Part shown: positions 1 to 7,336 of the stretch, piece by piece | Layout: the number at the start of each line of letters is the position of its first letter | How positions within the stretch are numbered: the first letter of the stretch is position 1 | Source: Phoronis ovalis | Lineage: Eukaryota; Phoronida; Phoronidae | Assembly (NCBI GenBank): GCA_028565635.1 | Contig: JAOXYB010041727.1 | Span: 1-11,300 of the forward strand | Reading direction: 5' to 3' | DNA length: 11,300 nt | The notes under the pieces: generated by a model | The model's database searches: none | What the model was told of the DNA's origin: nothing | What the model saw: only the letters and a program-made list of their open reading frames with translations | Made by a program: the position numbers and the translations under genes

Positions 1-123
1 GGGAGGCAAGTATATAGTACCTTGTGTTGTCGTCGCTGTCGATATAGGAATTTCTTTGATAAGTGCCATATACCATACGATGAATATGATTCCACCTACA
101 AACAAGATTGCCTTCTACAAAGC
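1..123 (-). CDS. Possible exon of a further minus-strand gene (partial)
   Basis: The minus strand has two adjacent acceptor-like sites, ATGATACAG and GCTTTGTAG, and two frames stay open to the window edge. From the second, in phase 0, the text is AILFVGGIIFIVWYMALIKE followed by IPISTATTTQGTIYLPP, which looks like a membrane helix plus cytoplasmic start. From the first, in phase 1, it reads FVEGNLVCRWNHIHRMVYG and then NSYIDSDDNTRYY. The frames cannot both be real and neither is proven. Sequence to the left of the window would decide. Confidence 0.25.
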
Positions 124-1465
124 CTGTATCATGAAGCAAAATAATGATAGATGTAAAACTTCGGCTACATTACACGTTTGTTATAATATTGCAAAAGTGG
201 CATATTACATCTTTTTTTGTGTACACTATCAGCAATTTAAAATGTTTAAGACTCTTTAAAATTAAGCTGAAATTAAACTTACGGAAGGAATTTTTCATCA
301 ACATGTTAAAAAAATCGATCATATCCATCAACGGCACACATGTCAGGCAGCGTTAAGTTTCTAGATCTGTAACTCCGTGTACATATGATGATTATGCGCC
401 ATTTTGTGCCTGCTTTTAACACACGTCTTTATGTCACATTGTTTGACATCGCGGATCCTTTATTGGGGAGTACATCGACATGTACACTAGTTCAAAGTTG
501 TTTAAGATATTTGAAAAAAAGAATCAGTTACTGGCCGAGAAGTTGTTACTGGCCGAGAAGTTGATTTGCAAATCGCGTTACTTATATATGTTAGAGAGTT
601 TACAATATTTTGATAGTGTAATACATCTGAAAAAATATTTCCTTTTAACAGCTAATTTTCGAATAACTTTTTATTTGTTGAATGATATGAATCACACTAA
701 CCGATTGTAATCAATGAGCTTTTGTTCTGAGTTTTGGATGAACGGAGTCAGAATGACATTGTGTCATGCAGGGTTACCTCTTTCTGGATAAGGCCATACT
801 GTTCAAAATACCCCTTTATTAATACACACGATGTTTGTACCAAACACAGCATTAAGAAACTGTTATTGCATGCTTACCAGCTATTGTTTGAGAAAATCAG
901 ACTATCCTGACGTTCGGATACAGGGGATTTTTAGTATACATAGTACCAAGATGAAAGTATGAGTAGTGGTATATTTTATACTTTACCCCGTGTAATTTAT
1001 TCACGGTATGGTGGTGTAAATCGGAGTCGTATTATGATAAAGGAATGAATTAAACATATGCGCGTTTGATACTTCATAAGTTTCTTAATTGACAAGTTTC
1101 CAACTTGCTAATACGAATCAAAGCGTTGTGCTTAGAGACTATTTGTTTAAAAAAGATGAAGGATTAGATGATGTACCTATTCCTCAAGTAAGATGGTAAA
1201 AATTGGCGATATATTTTAAGAACTAATTTAGGAAATATATTTTACATTGTACTTTTCTCTATTGGTGAAAAATATATTTTTTGTACATAGTTACACTCAA
1301 ATTGTGTTCACCTCTGATGTCATCAGTGTTTTGCATTAGCTTTCAGAGCTACCGACAAAAATGTCTATAACTTTATGGATTGAGCAATTTTGATTGTCCT
1401 TACCGGGAATTTAATAGGTATCTAAGCGAATGGTTTAAGTCATTTTATGGTATCACGTTTACTTT
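124..1465. other. Region without a supported gene
   Basis: AT-rich DNA. Apart from the 18-base duplication, I find no domain, RNA gene or mobile element. Open frames on the plus strand (56-259, 144-356, 480-710) are low in complexity and have no convincing homology or splice context. Confidence 0.6.
528..563. repeat. Exact 18-base tandem duplication
   Basis: The 18-base unit TTACTGGCCGAGAAGTTG occurs twice without a mismatch. On the plus strand it lies in an open frame (480-710) and would give a repeated LLAEKL. That frame has no recognised domain, so I do not call it a gene. Confidence 0.85.
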
Positions 1466-1575
1466 AAATAGTCCACGCACGATAGGTAAAACGTACATAG
1501 CGATAGGTTAACTTTCAATGAAACATACCGAAAAAAAATAAGGTCTAAAAGATCTTGTAACCCGGTGGACTATTT
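1466..1575. repeat. Short inverted repeat, possible tiny MITE
   Basis: AAATAGTCCAC (1466-1476) and GTGGACTATTT (1565-1575) are perfect 11-base inverted repeats around an 88-base interior. The interior has a small direct repeat (CGATAGGT at 1480 and 1501). The size and ends would fit a very small inverted-repeat transposon, but no clear target-site duplication is visible. Confidence 0.35.
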
Positions 1576-1859
1576 CATTTGCCAATTAAACGTTAATAAC
1601 AGGTATTTCGGTACTGATTTCTTTAAACGGATATCGGCGATGTCTTTAAAATTAGAAGCGATCCAGTAAATACTAGTTTATAGATTTATTGGTAAGCGCC
1701 TCTAGTGTAGCAATATATGTAACAAACAAAACAACTTTCACTTCTCATAAGAACCGTTTAGCTATTTAAATAAAAACAGAATGATGCGTTTGCATGCTGA
1801 TTTTATGACATTGACTTGGTTAGATAATTTACCGAGCAGCTCTTAACACAGGAAAGGAA

Positions 1860-1940
1860 ACGACCACAAAACGGCGAGTTCGAGGTTTTTCAGCAAGCCA
1901 GTTAATGTAGACTCTACCCATGTACTAAGCGTCAATATGC
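1860..1940 (+). repeat. Dispersed repeat, copy 1
   Basis: It contains TACTAAGCGTCAATAT (1923-1938), identical to 5665-5680, preceded by a diverged common stretch (GCGA..AGTTTGA/CGAGTTCGAGG, TTTTTCAGCA, ACCCAT.). The shared order over about 80 bases supports common origin. Confidence 0.55.
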
Positions 1941-2068
1941 ATTATGTATGTCTCGCATTGATTTAACATAATGATGCAGTGTTTAAATGCACTATATAGA
2001 ACTGAGTTACTTCATGTGCACTAGACGCGTTACATTATATATTGCAATATACCATTAAAAATATGATA

Positions 2069-2184
2069 TTAACGTATCGGCGTTCTACGTGAAAGTAGGT
2101 TGTTGCTGTCCAATTCAAACATGTACTTCTGCTGTGAATTATTCTGATGTGTAACAAGTTGGATAGGCAGTCGTGAAGTGAAAT
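2069..2184 (-). other. Weak alternative exon candidate
   Basis: GGCTTTTTCAG|AT on the minus strand is a good acceptor. It is followed by 37 open codons in phase 1 (starting FTSRLPIQLVTHQNN, ending LLSRRTPIR) and a TAA stop. It could be a distal alternative last exon of the surface-protein gene, but it has no domain or membrane helix and the exon at 3863-4023 explains the gene end better. Confidence 0.15.
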
Positions 2185-2300
2185 CTGAAAAAGCCAATTT
2201 GACCATTTGTTATAGGGGGCAACATCTTAACGATGCTACCATAACATATAAAACATGTTATTATGAGTGTCCTTCGATGTGTACAGTCATTAAACAAAAC
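2139..2300 (-). pseudogene. Possible decayed sushi exon
   Basis: The minus strand reads IITCFICYG, PPITNGQIGFFRF and AYPTCYTSE with spacing reminiscent of a sushi module. The nucleotides at the end (TATCCAACTTGTTAC) closely match the functional sushi exon end (TATCCAACATGTTAT). A cysteine expected after FFR is Phe, no donor follows the PTCY end, and the stop TAA comes four residues later. It may be a degraded duplicate of the sushi exon. Chance similarity in AT-rich DNA is also possible. Confidence 0.25.
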
Positions 2301-2950
2301 TAGAAAATGAAATAAGGGACCATTTGCCTCTTTAAATGCCAACCCCAAATATTTAATACTAAAGAAATAAACTCCGCGGGGTTCTGCTTAGAAAAATACA
2401 ACAAATAAGTTTATCCAACGCCCCCCATGTCTTTTCCAAAATTGATCTCTATTTTGAATGTTTTAGTGAAAAAGTGTTGACACACTTTAATCATTGAAAT
2501 AAACTTAGCACTACATTCGGAATTTTTCTGTCTGAACTTTCATTTAAAAGTAAATTCATACTAAACTTGTTTCTAGTACAGGTTGACACGAAATACATAA
2601 ACTACACATGTGTTTGATTACATGCGCATGTTTTACAGAGTGGAATACACGTTTTAGACTATTTAAAAGGACACATGCAATTAAAACACAAGAGCACCCA
2701 TATTTAATTTCTACAAATATAACAGATGCATAACTTGTATTTAAAATATATTTTGCTATTTCCGAAATGTTCTGAAGACAAGCCCTTGACAACTATTTGG
2801 AATATTGCCCCTTTGATAAGTTTTTTGGTATCGAAAAACACCACAGCACAAATATTGGGAAATGGACTGTCTACAGTCCTAAATGAAGCTAAATGCTGTT
2901 TCAATAAGCGCTAATCAACTATGAACGTGCAGAATCAAAAAAGGTGAAAC

Positions 2951-3034
2951 AAAAACATAAACAAATAAACACGGGAGGTATATTTAACAAAAATATAAAC
3001 AAATAAACAAACACGGGAGGAGTATTTAAAAAAA
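2951..3034. repeat. Two-copy tandem repeat
   Basis: Two adjacent copies of a unit of about 42 bases: AAAAACATAAACAAATAAAC, ACGGGAGG and TATTTAA recur with a four-base insertion in the second copy. It has no coding meaning that I can see. Confidence 0.8.
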
Positions 3035-3126
3035 ATGTCCTGGTGAGGTCGTTCAATAAAAATCATCGATAGTTGTCCCAAGGGTGTTTTTTGTTAGGTA
3101 ACAAGTTATTCTAATTAATTTTGCAG

Positions 3127-3280
3127 TCCAACAGAAGATGAGAAAACACTATATTTGCTTGCAGGAGTCTCCCCCTATGGACTCTTAATGTTTATCCAAT
3201 TAATTATATTTGGGCACTTATGTGTGGGATTTTTGCTGTGGACGAAGACTTTGTTGCCAATTGTGTATCAAGAATTCCAT
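3127..3280 (+). pseudogene. Possible exon resembling an SLC22-type transporter N-terminus
   Basis: After an acceptor-like TTAATTTTGCAG on the plus strand, 51 codons are open up to a possible donor CAT|GTATGA; a TGA stop follows if it is not spliced. The text reads TEDEKTLYLLAGVSPYG, then a hydrophobic run LLMFIQLIIFGHLCVGFLLW, then TKTLLPIVYQEFH. A short acidic lead, a LL.G..PYG turn, one membrane helix and a PI...EFH end are like the first helix region of SLC22 organic ion transporters of the major facilitator family. No following exon is visible to the right, where an oppositely oriented gene lies. It may be a decayed fragment or chance. Confidence 0.25.
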
Positions 3281-3639
3281 GTATGATTCCTCTGATGGTC
3301 AACAATAACTCTATGTTGATAAAAGAACCTTCGCAGCTATTATTAAAAAACGTTTTATATTTCATGAAAATTGCATCGAAAATGTAATACATGTTTCATC
3401 ACATATACAACATGTACATTATCAAAGGCGTATTATTCCAAATAGTTGTCAAACCCCATTTGATACGTACGTTATAAAATCAAGTCCAGATCATTTCATT
3501 ACCTGGAATATAGAGCATAATCTATCAGATATAACGTCACAATTTTCACATGTACAATAAATCGAGATCATTCGCGAGGAAATATTTGTTTTGCGCGATG
3601 AACATTTTGCTTTAAAGAAATAGATTTCAATGAAATATA

Positions 3640-3645
3640 TTTAAT
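3640..3645 (-). promoter_or_regulatory. Possible polyadenylation signal ATTAAA
   Basis: ATTAAA on the minus strand lies about 220 bases after the stop codon of the terminal exon. It is the commonest variant of AATAAA. I see no canonical AATAAA closer to the stop. In AT-rich DNA such hexamers arise often by chance. Confidence 0.3.
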
Positions 3646-3706
3646 ACGGTAGAATGTGGATCATGCAAGTCATGCTTTTTTCTGTTCCGGTTATTCCTGA
3701 TATTTT

Positions 3707-3812
3707 TCGAAATCCGCGGAAATGACGGTTCGAATGAAATTTCGATGAGAAAAATGGAAAAAGAGTTCGAATACTGGGAAACAATTGCGTGTCCAACCTA
3801 GTTAGTTAGACC
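3707..3812. repeat. Second, partial copy of the foldback-element end
   Basis: This segment shares AATGACGGTTCGA (3721-3733 versus 8007-8019), GGAAAAAGAGTTC.AAT and an outer end GTCCAACCTAGTTAGTTAG resembling GTCCACGCTGGTTAGGTGG, in the same order and orientation as the right end of the element at 7494-8120. It lies between the stop codon and the candidate polyadenylation signal, so it is probably in the 3' untranslated region. Confidence 0.55.
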
Positions 3813-3862
3813 TGATTTATACCTGAAAAGAAATAATGATATAACTTGCAATTACCTTATCA

Positions 3863-4023
3863 CTAAAAGTGATGCCCAATTGTTGACATCTTTTTGGCAT
3901 GTTCTCGATAGCAGCACGATACCAGGAGCAGAACATAACCATCAAAAAGTCCGATAAGAAATGCGGTTACAAAGTGCAAGTCCATTTTATTCTGCAGAAA
4001 CCTTTCTGTTTGTTTCACAGGTG
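3863..4023 (-). CDS. Terminal exon: transmembrane helix, short tail and stop
   Basis: The acceptor CCAACAACTGCAG|CA gives phase 1, matching the sushi donor (joined codon GCA, Ala). The exon encodes 52 residues and a TAG stop: a juxtamembrane stretch PVKQTERFLQNKMD, a hydrophobic segment around HFVTAFLIGLFDGYVLLLV, two cysteines (SCCY) and a basic tail REHAKKMSTIGHHF. Hydrophobic core plus positively charged flank is the expected type I stop-transfer arrangement. The Asp in the middle of the helix (residue 394 of the partial protein) is unusual for a lone anchor and occurs in receptors that pair with adaptor proteins. The pair of cysteines could be palmitoylated. This is inferred from splice sites, phase and hydropathy; no homologue is recognised. 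A donor inside the helix (CTG|GTATCG) would give another C-terminus. Confidence 0.65.
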
Positions 4024-4794
4024 CTGCAGTTGTTGGAAAGTAAAGTCCTTATTAGTAATGTTAGATAAGGATATAACAGGCTATTTGTCTCAGAGACAAA
4101 CTTTCAGCATGTCGCATTTTGTGAATGAACAATAACGTACGCTTGTGCGATTCATTCACATACTATTTCCTTTGCATGCTGAACCAAAGCCAAAAAATGT
4201 GTTCGTTCATTTAAGACATATCATCCTTTTTGTGAGCGGTTCAATACACAGACAACTAATTATTTACATATTTTTTCTTTGTTAAATGTTTATCCTTTAA
4301 AGATTTTCATATGTCTGATTAAAAACACAAGCAAACAAGTAGTGTGTGTAAAGTTTGTTGGGAACGAAAGGGTGTGGCGCCCTCAAGTGCCTGATCTGGC
4401 AAATATCAAAACTTCAGTCCATGTTATTTCTGAAACTTGCACCAGGCTAAACTGACTTAGCTATAAAAAGTTTGTTAGTTAAGGCTACACTAAGAATCGA
4501 CTGTAAATAAAATACGTAGTCATACATTGTATTTATTTACCACATGCTACAATGTGTAGGGAAATGCATCTTACAAAAAAGATGCGATACTATTGATACG
4601 AACTACATAAATTATTGCGTTCATACAATAAATCATACAGCCAATTGATTGCACATGCGCCAAGGTTAAACTAACAATGCGCAATGTATTGTCTCTCTCG
4701 ACTTTTTCTGTTACCTCTGTTTCCAGCCCTATAACTTCATCATTATGAGCTAATTTGGTTTAAAATGATAAATATTTTCAAAATGTTTGCTTAC
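4024..4794 (-). other. Intron between sushi and terminal exons
   Basis: A 771-base intron, GTAAGC to AACAACTGCAG. Near its 3' end the coding strand reads TTACTAATA, a good branch-point-like sequence, about 30 bases before the acceptor and followed by a pyrimidine-rich run. Otherwise it is AT-rich with no recognisable element. Confidence 0.65.
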
Positions 4795-4992
4795 CATAAC
4801 ATGTTGGATAACTTGGATAAAACGTCTGCTGCTTAATACATTTAAAGCTGTTGATAGATTTGCCATCTGAGAAAACATATCCGGAACTGCAGACAAATTG
4901 TATTTCCTCATTGTAACGCACGACACTCCCAGGGGTTTTCTTGGGAACTACGTTTATGTAATGATCAAGTGATTCAATTATACAAAAGGGCT
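4795..4992 (-). CDS. Exon: sushi/CCP domain
   Basis: A symmetric phase 1-1 exon of 198 bases, acceptor CTGTTTTTCAG|AG and donor TGTTATG|GTAAGC. The 65 full codons start PFCIIES and end YPSYPTCY. Four cysteines in sushi spacing are present: PFCIIES, QFVCSSGYVF, SFKCIKQ and YPTCY. The ..FVCSSGY.F.DG core and final P.C fit a complement control protein module, a beta-sandwich used for protein binding. The tryptophan normally found before the last P.C is absent; aromatic Phe and Tyr occupy that zone. The usual length of about 60 residues is kept. An ATG upstream in the same frame lies in intron sequence and is not a start. The exon joins in frame with the stalk (GAG) and the terminal exon (GCA). 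Confidence 0.87.
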
Positions 4993-5861
4993 CTGAAAAA
5001 CAGTGCCATATTAAAGATAAAATGATCATGCGCAGTTAGTGGCTAACAACCATGCAAAGCTTAATGTAATATGTATTTTCTATGGAAATGTAAATTATGC
5101 GAAAAAGTATAAATGCATGTATGCACTATACTAGCAGGCAAATTTTGCTGCAAATGCAGATGTGATGGCATATATAAGGACACTATCGAAATAAGACACG
5201 ATGTTCATGCACATGTAAATAGAACAACACTACCAGAAATATTATCTCTTCAAGATATAACCTCATTATAGTGATTATAGTGGTAATAAAAAAGAAAAAA
5301 ACGGGCAAAACTTCATAATTTGTTTTTCCTTTAGCTACGGGAAATAGATGTAAACAAGATGATGCAAGGCCAGATGTACCTAATGATATAACAGGACGGG
5401 TGTTCTGAGTCTGGATTATTTCAAATGTAATTTGTAATATATATTAATTTATAGATCTGTTCAATACTTATTATTCATTCAGCTAACATATGTATAATTT
5501 GGAAGTATCAACATCAATTCATTATACTTCACACAAAAATGCATACATTAAGTACTAAGTTCACCTCATGTGACTGATTATGTAAAGCCTACATGGTGAA
5601 GCGGAATTAGAGCGACAAGTTTGAAGTTTTTTAGCAACAATTATTACTGTTCATTTCACCCATCTACTAAGCGTCAATATATATATACATAGGTATTTCT
5701 GAAATTTATATTCCTATAGGATCTAGTAATCAGAATCAGTTAATGTATATTTCTCGTATACGTTTCGTATTATAAACATTTTGTAATCAATATCATGCTT
5801 GATTGAACAAAGGTTATATCCCTTACCTGAGATCGATATGTAGATGATTAGAAAATAATAC
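4993..5861 (-). other. Intron between stalk and sushi exons
   Basis: An 869-base intron, GTATTA to GTTTTTCAG. It contains the end of the duplicated block, one copy of a dispersed repeat (about 5600-5690) and, on the plus strand, a small acceptor-plus-open-frame pattern at 5335-5408 that I treat as weak. The remainder is AT-rich with nothing recognisable. Confidence 0.7.
5600..5690 (+). repeat. Dispersed repeat, copy 2
   Basis: This is the counterpart of the repeat at 1860-1940. It carries GTTTTTTAGCAACAAT, CACCCATCTACTAAGCG and TCAATAT, with a short AT run after it. It lies in the intron before the sushi exon. The family is unknown. Confidence 0.55.
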
Positions 5862-5906
5862 CTGTTGTTGATGGTGTATCCACGTCTGTGCTAGTAGTAG
5901 AAGGAA
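5862..5906 (-). CDS. Stalk microexon 5 (Ser/Thr-rich)
   Basis: A 45-base phase 1-1 exon, CTTTTTCAG|TT to CAACAG|GTATTA, encoding PSTTSTDVDTPSTT. It is the last unit before the sushi exon; the joined codon is GAG (Glu). In its intron side block the second donor-like site reads CTCAG|GTAAGG, and the in-frame stop before it is TAA where the other copies have TAG. Confidence 0.77.
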
Positions 5907-6077
5907 CTGAAAAAGAAAGATGTCATATAATTTAAATATAAAGATGTGACTCAGTTGGCGTAAACCAGGCTATCGTTTTCTTTCTCGTAATAAATGCAAA
6001 ATCAAAAATCATACTTGATTAAACAATGGTTATATAATTTACCTGAAATCGATATGTTAATATCTAGAAAATAATAC

Positions 6078-6125
6078 CTGTTGTTAATGTTGTAACCGCG
6101 TCTGTGGTGGTAGTAGTAGTAGGAA
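6078..6125 (-). CDS. Stalk microexon 4 (Ser/Thr-rich)
   Basis: A 48-base phase 1-1 exon, CTTTTTCAG|TT to CAACAG|GTATTA, encoding PTTTTTTDAVTTLTT. It differs from microexon 3 by one Thr codon and one substitution (GTTACAACA versus GTTGCAACT), so the two are recent copies. Confidence 0.78.
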
Positions 6126-6401
6126 CTGAAAAAGTAAGATTTCACTTAATTTAAATATAAACATATGAAACAGTTGAAATTGTAATTAGATCTATTTAGT
6201 TCTACTTGCAAGCAAAAATGCTACCATCTTAAATGTCTGTAGAAGTTTCGGCACATATATAAATGCACTTAGCAATTGATTTATACTTGATCTCTAATTA
6301 GATAATTATGCAAACCATAAACACCTGAAAGAATTCATTCATAGGCTGTCATGTTTCGAACAAATTAGAACATATTAGAATAAGCATCTTTGGAAAAAAA
6401 C

Positions 6402-6428
6402 CTGTAGTCGCGCTCTTCGCCATACGTG
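6402..6428 (-). CDS. Possible extra microexon, not related to the array
   Basis: A 27-base segment between a possible acceptor (CATTTACTGAG) and ACTACAG|GTTTTT would also be phase 1-1, encoding RMAKSATT. It lies in the non-duplicated stretch between units 3 and 4. The acceptor is weak and there is no second copy, so this may be chance. It is not included in the 419-residue model. Confidence 0.15.
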
Positions 6429-6611
6429 CTCAGTAAATGAATTCAGTAAGTTAACCTTGCGCAAAATAAAAGTTACTTGAACAATCTTGAAGTGTAAACC
6501 AAGCTATCGTTTTCTTTCTCGTAATAAATGCAAAATCAAAAATCATACTTGATTAAACAATGGTTATATACTTTACCTGAAATCGATATGCTGATGACTA
6601 GAAAATAATAC

Positions 6612-6662
6612 CTGTTGTTAAAGTTGCAACCGCGTCTGTGGTGGTAGTAGTAGTAGTGGGAA
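6612..6662 (-). CDS. Stalk microexon 3 (Ser/Thr-rich)
   Basis: The longest unit, a 51-base phase 1-1 exon, CTTTTTCAG|TT to CAACAG|GTATTA. It encodes PTTTTTTTDAVATLTT. The extra length comes from a run of ACT/ACC codons, which looks like triplet slippage. It is closest to microexon 4. Confidence 0.78.
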
Positions 6663-6941
6663 CTGAAAAAGTAAGATTTTACTTAATTTAAATATAAACA
6701 TATGAATCAGTTGAAATTGTAATTATATCTATTTAGTTCTATTTGCAAAGAAATATGATACCATCTCAATGGCTGTTTGAATTAGAAATAGAACTTTCCG
6801 TGCATATATACATGCACTTGTCAATTGATTTATACTTGATCACTAATTAGGTAATTATGCAAATCATAAACACCTGAAAGAATTCATTCATAGACTGTCA
6901 CTTTACCTGAAATCGATATGTTAATGACTAGAAAATAATAC

Positions 6942-6983
6942 CTGTTGTTGATGATGTACCCGCGTCTGTGCTAGTAGTAGGAA
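6942..6983 (-). CDS. Stalk microexon 2 (Ser/Thr-rich)
   Basis: A 42-base phase 1-1 exon, CTTTTCCAG|TT to CAACAG|GTATTA, encoding PTTSTDAGTSSTT. The codon joined to the previous unit is GTT (Val), so the repeat unit in protein reads V-P-T-T.... It is close in sequence to microexon 1. The adjacent intron on the 3' side of the transcript joins directly to the flank of the next unit, with the outer block deleted. Confidence 0.78.
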
Positions 6984-7294
6984 CTGGAAAAGAAAGATTT
7001 CATATAATCTAAATATAAACATATGAATCAGTTGAATTTGTAATTAGATCTATTTATAGTTCTACTTGCAAACAAAAATGCTACCCTCTCAATTGGCTGT
7101 TTGAATTAGAAATAGAACTTTCGGCACATATATAAATGCACTTAGAAATTGATTTCTAATTGGTAATTAATTATATAATTATGCAAATCATAAGTAGCTT
7201 TGTCATAGTAAATTGAAAATCAACATCATACTTGATTAAACGATGGTTATATACTTTACCTAAAGTCGATATGTTAATGACTAGAAAATAATAC

Positions 7295-7336
7295 CTGTTG
7301 TTGATGATGTACTCGCGTCTGTGCTAATAGTAAGAA
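7295..7336 (-). CDS. Stalk microexon 1 (Ser/Thr-rich)
   Basis: A 42-base phase 1-1 exon, CCTTTTCAG|TT to CAACAG|GTATTA. It encodes LTISTDASTSSTT with split codons at both ends. It is a short mucin-type segment, expected to be O-glycosylated and extended. It is the first of five related exons after the CUB domain. Its proline is replaced by leucine, so it is the most diverged at the start. I infer coding status from keeping the phase, the multiple-of-three length and both splice sites in all five copies. Confidence 0.75.

Larger units (their letters stand above)
1941..2950. other. Region without a supported gene
   Basis: AT-rich sequence holding only the possible decayed sushi exon and the weak exon candidate listed above. 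Open frames at 2556-2914 on both strands overlap each other and resemble no family I know. Confidence 0.6.
3281..3862. other. Region downstream of the surface-protein gene
   Basis: It holds the probable 3' untranslated region of the minus-strand gene, the partial foldback-element copy and the candidate polyadenylation signal. The minus-strand open frame at 3204-3392 is antisense to the transporter-like patch and is not supported. Confidence 0.5.

Noticed and set aside
2556-2914. Overlapping open frames on both strands as genes
   Set aside because: They are short, low in complexity, overlap each other and carry no domain or splice evidence.
3899-4135. 78-codon plus-strand open frame as a gene
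   Set aside because: It is antisense to the terminal exon with its membrane helix, acceptor and matching phase. The plus reading has no recognisable domain.
4298-4390. Minus-strand frame after GATATTTGCCAG as an exon
   Set aside because: About 25 open codons with no domain, lying in the intron between the sushi and terminal exons. Including it would end the protein before the membrane helix.
5335-5429. Minus-strand hydrophobic frame ending in a stop as an alternative membrane exon
   Set aside because: The acceptor (CAGACTCAG) is weak, it lies between stalk and sushi exons, and the plus-strand splice pattern in the same place is stronger. Neither is convincing.
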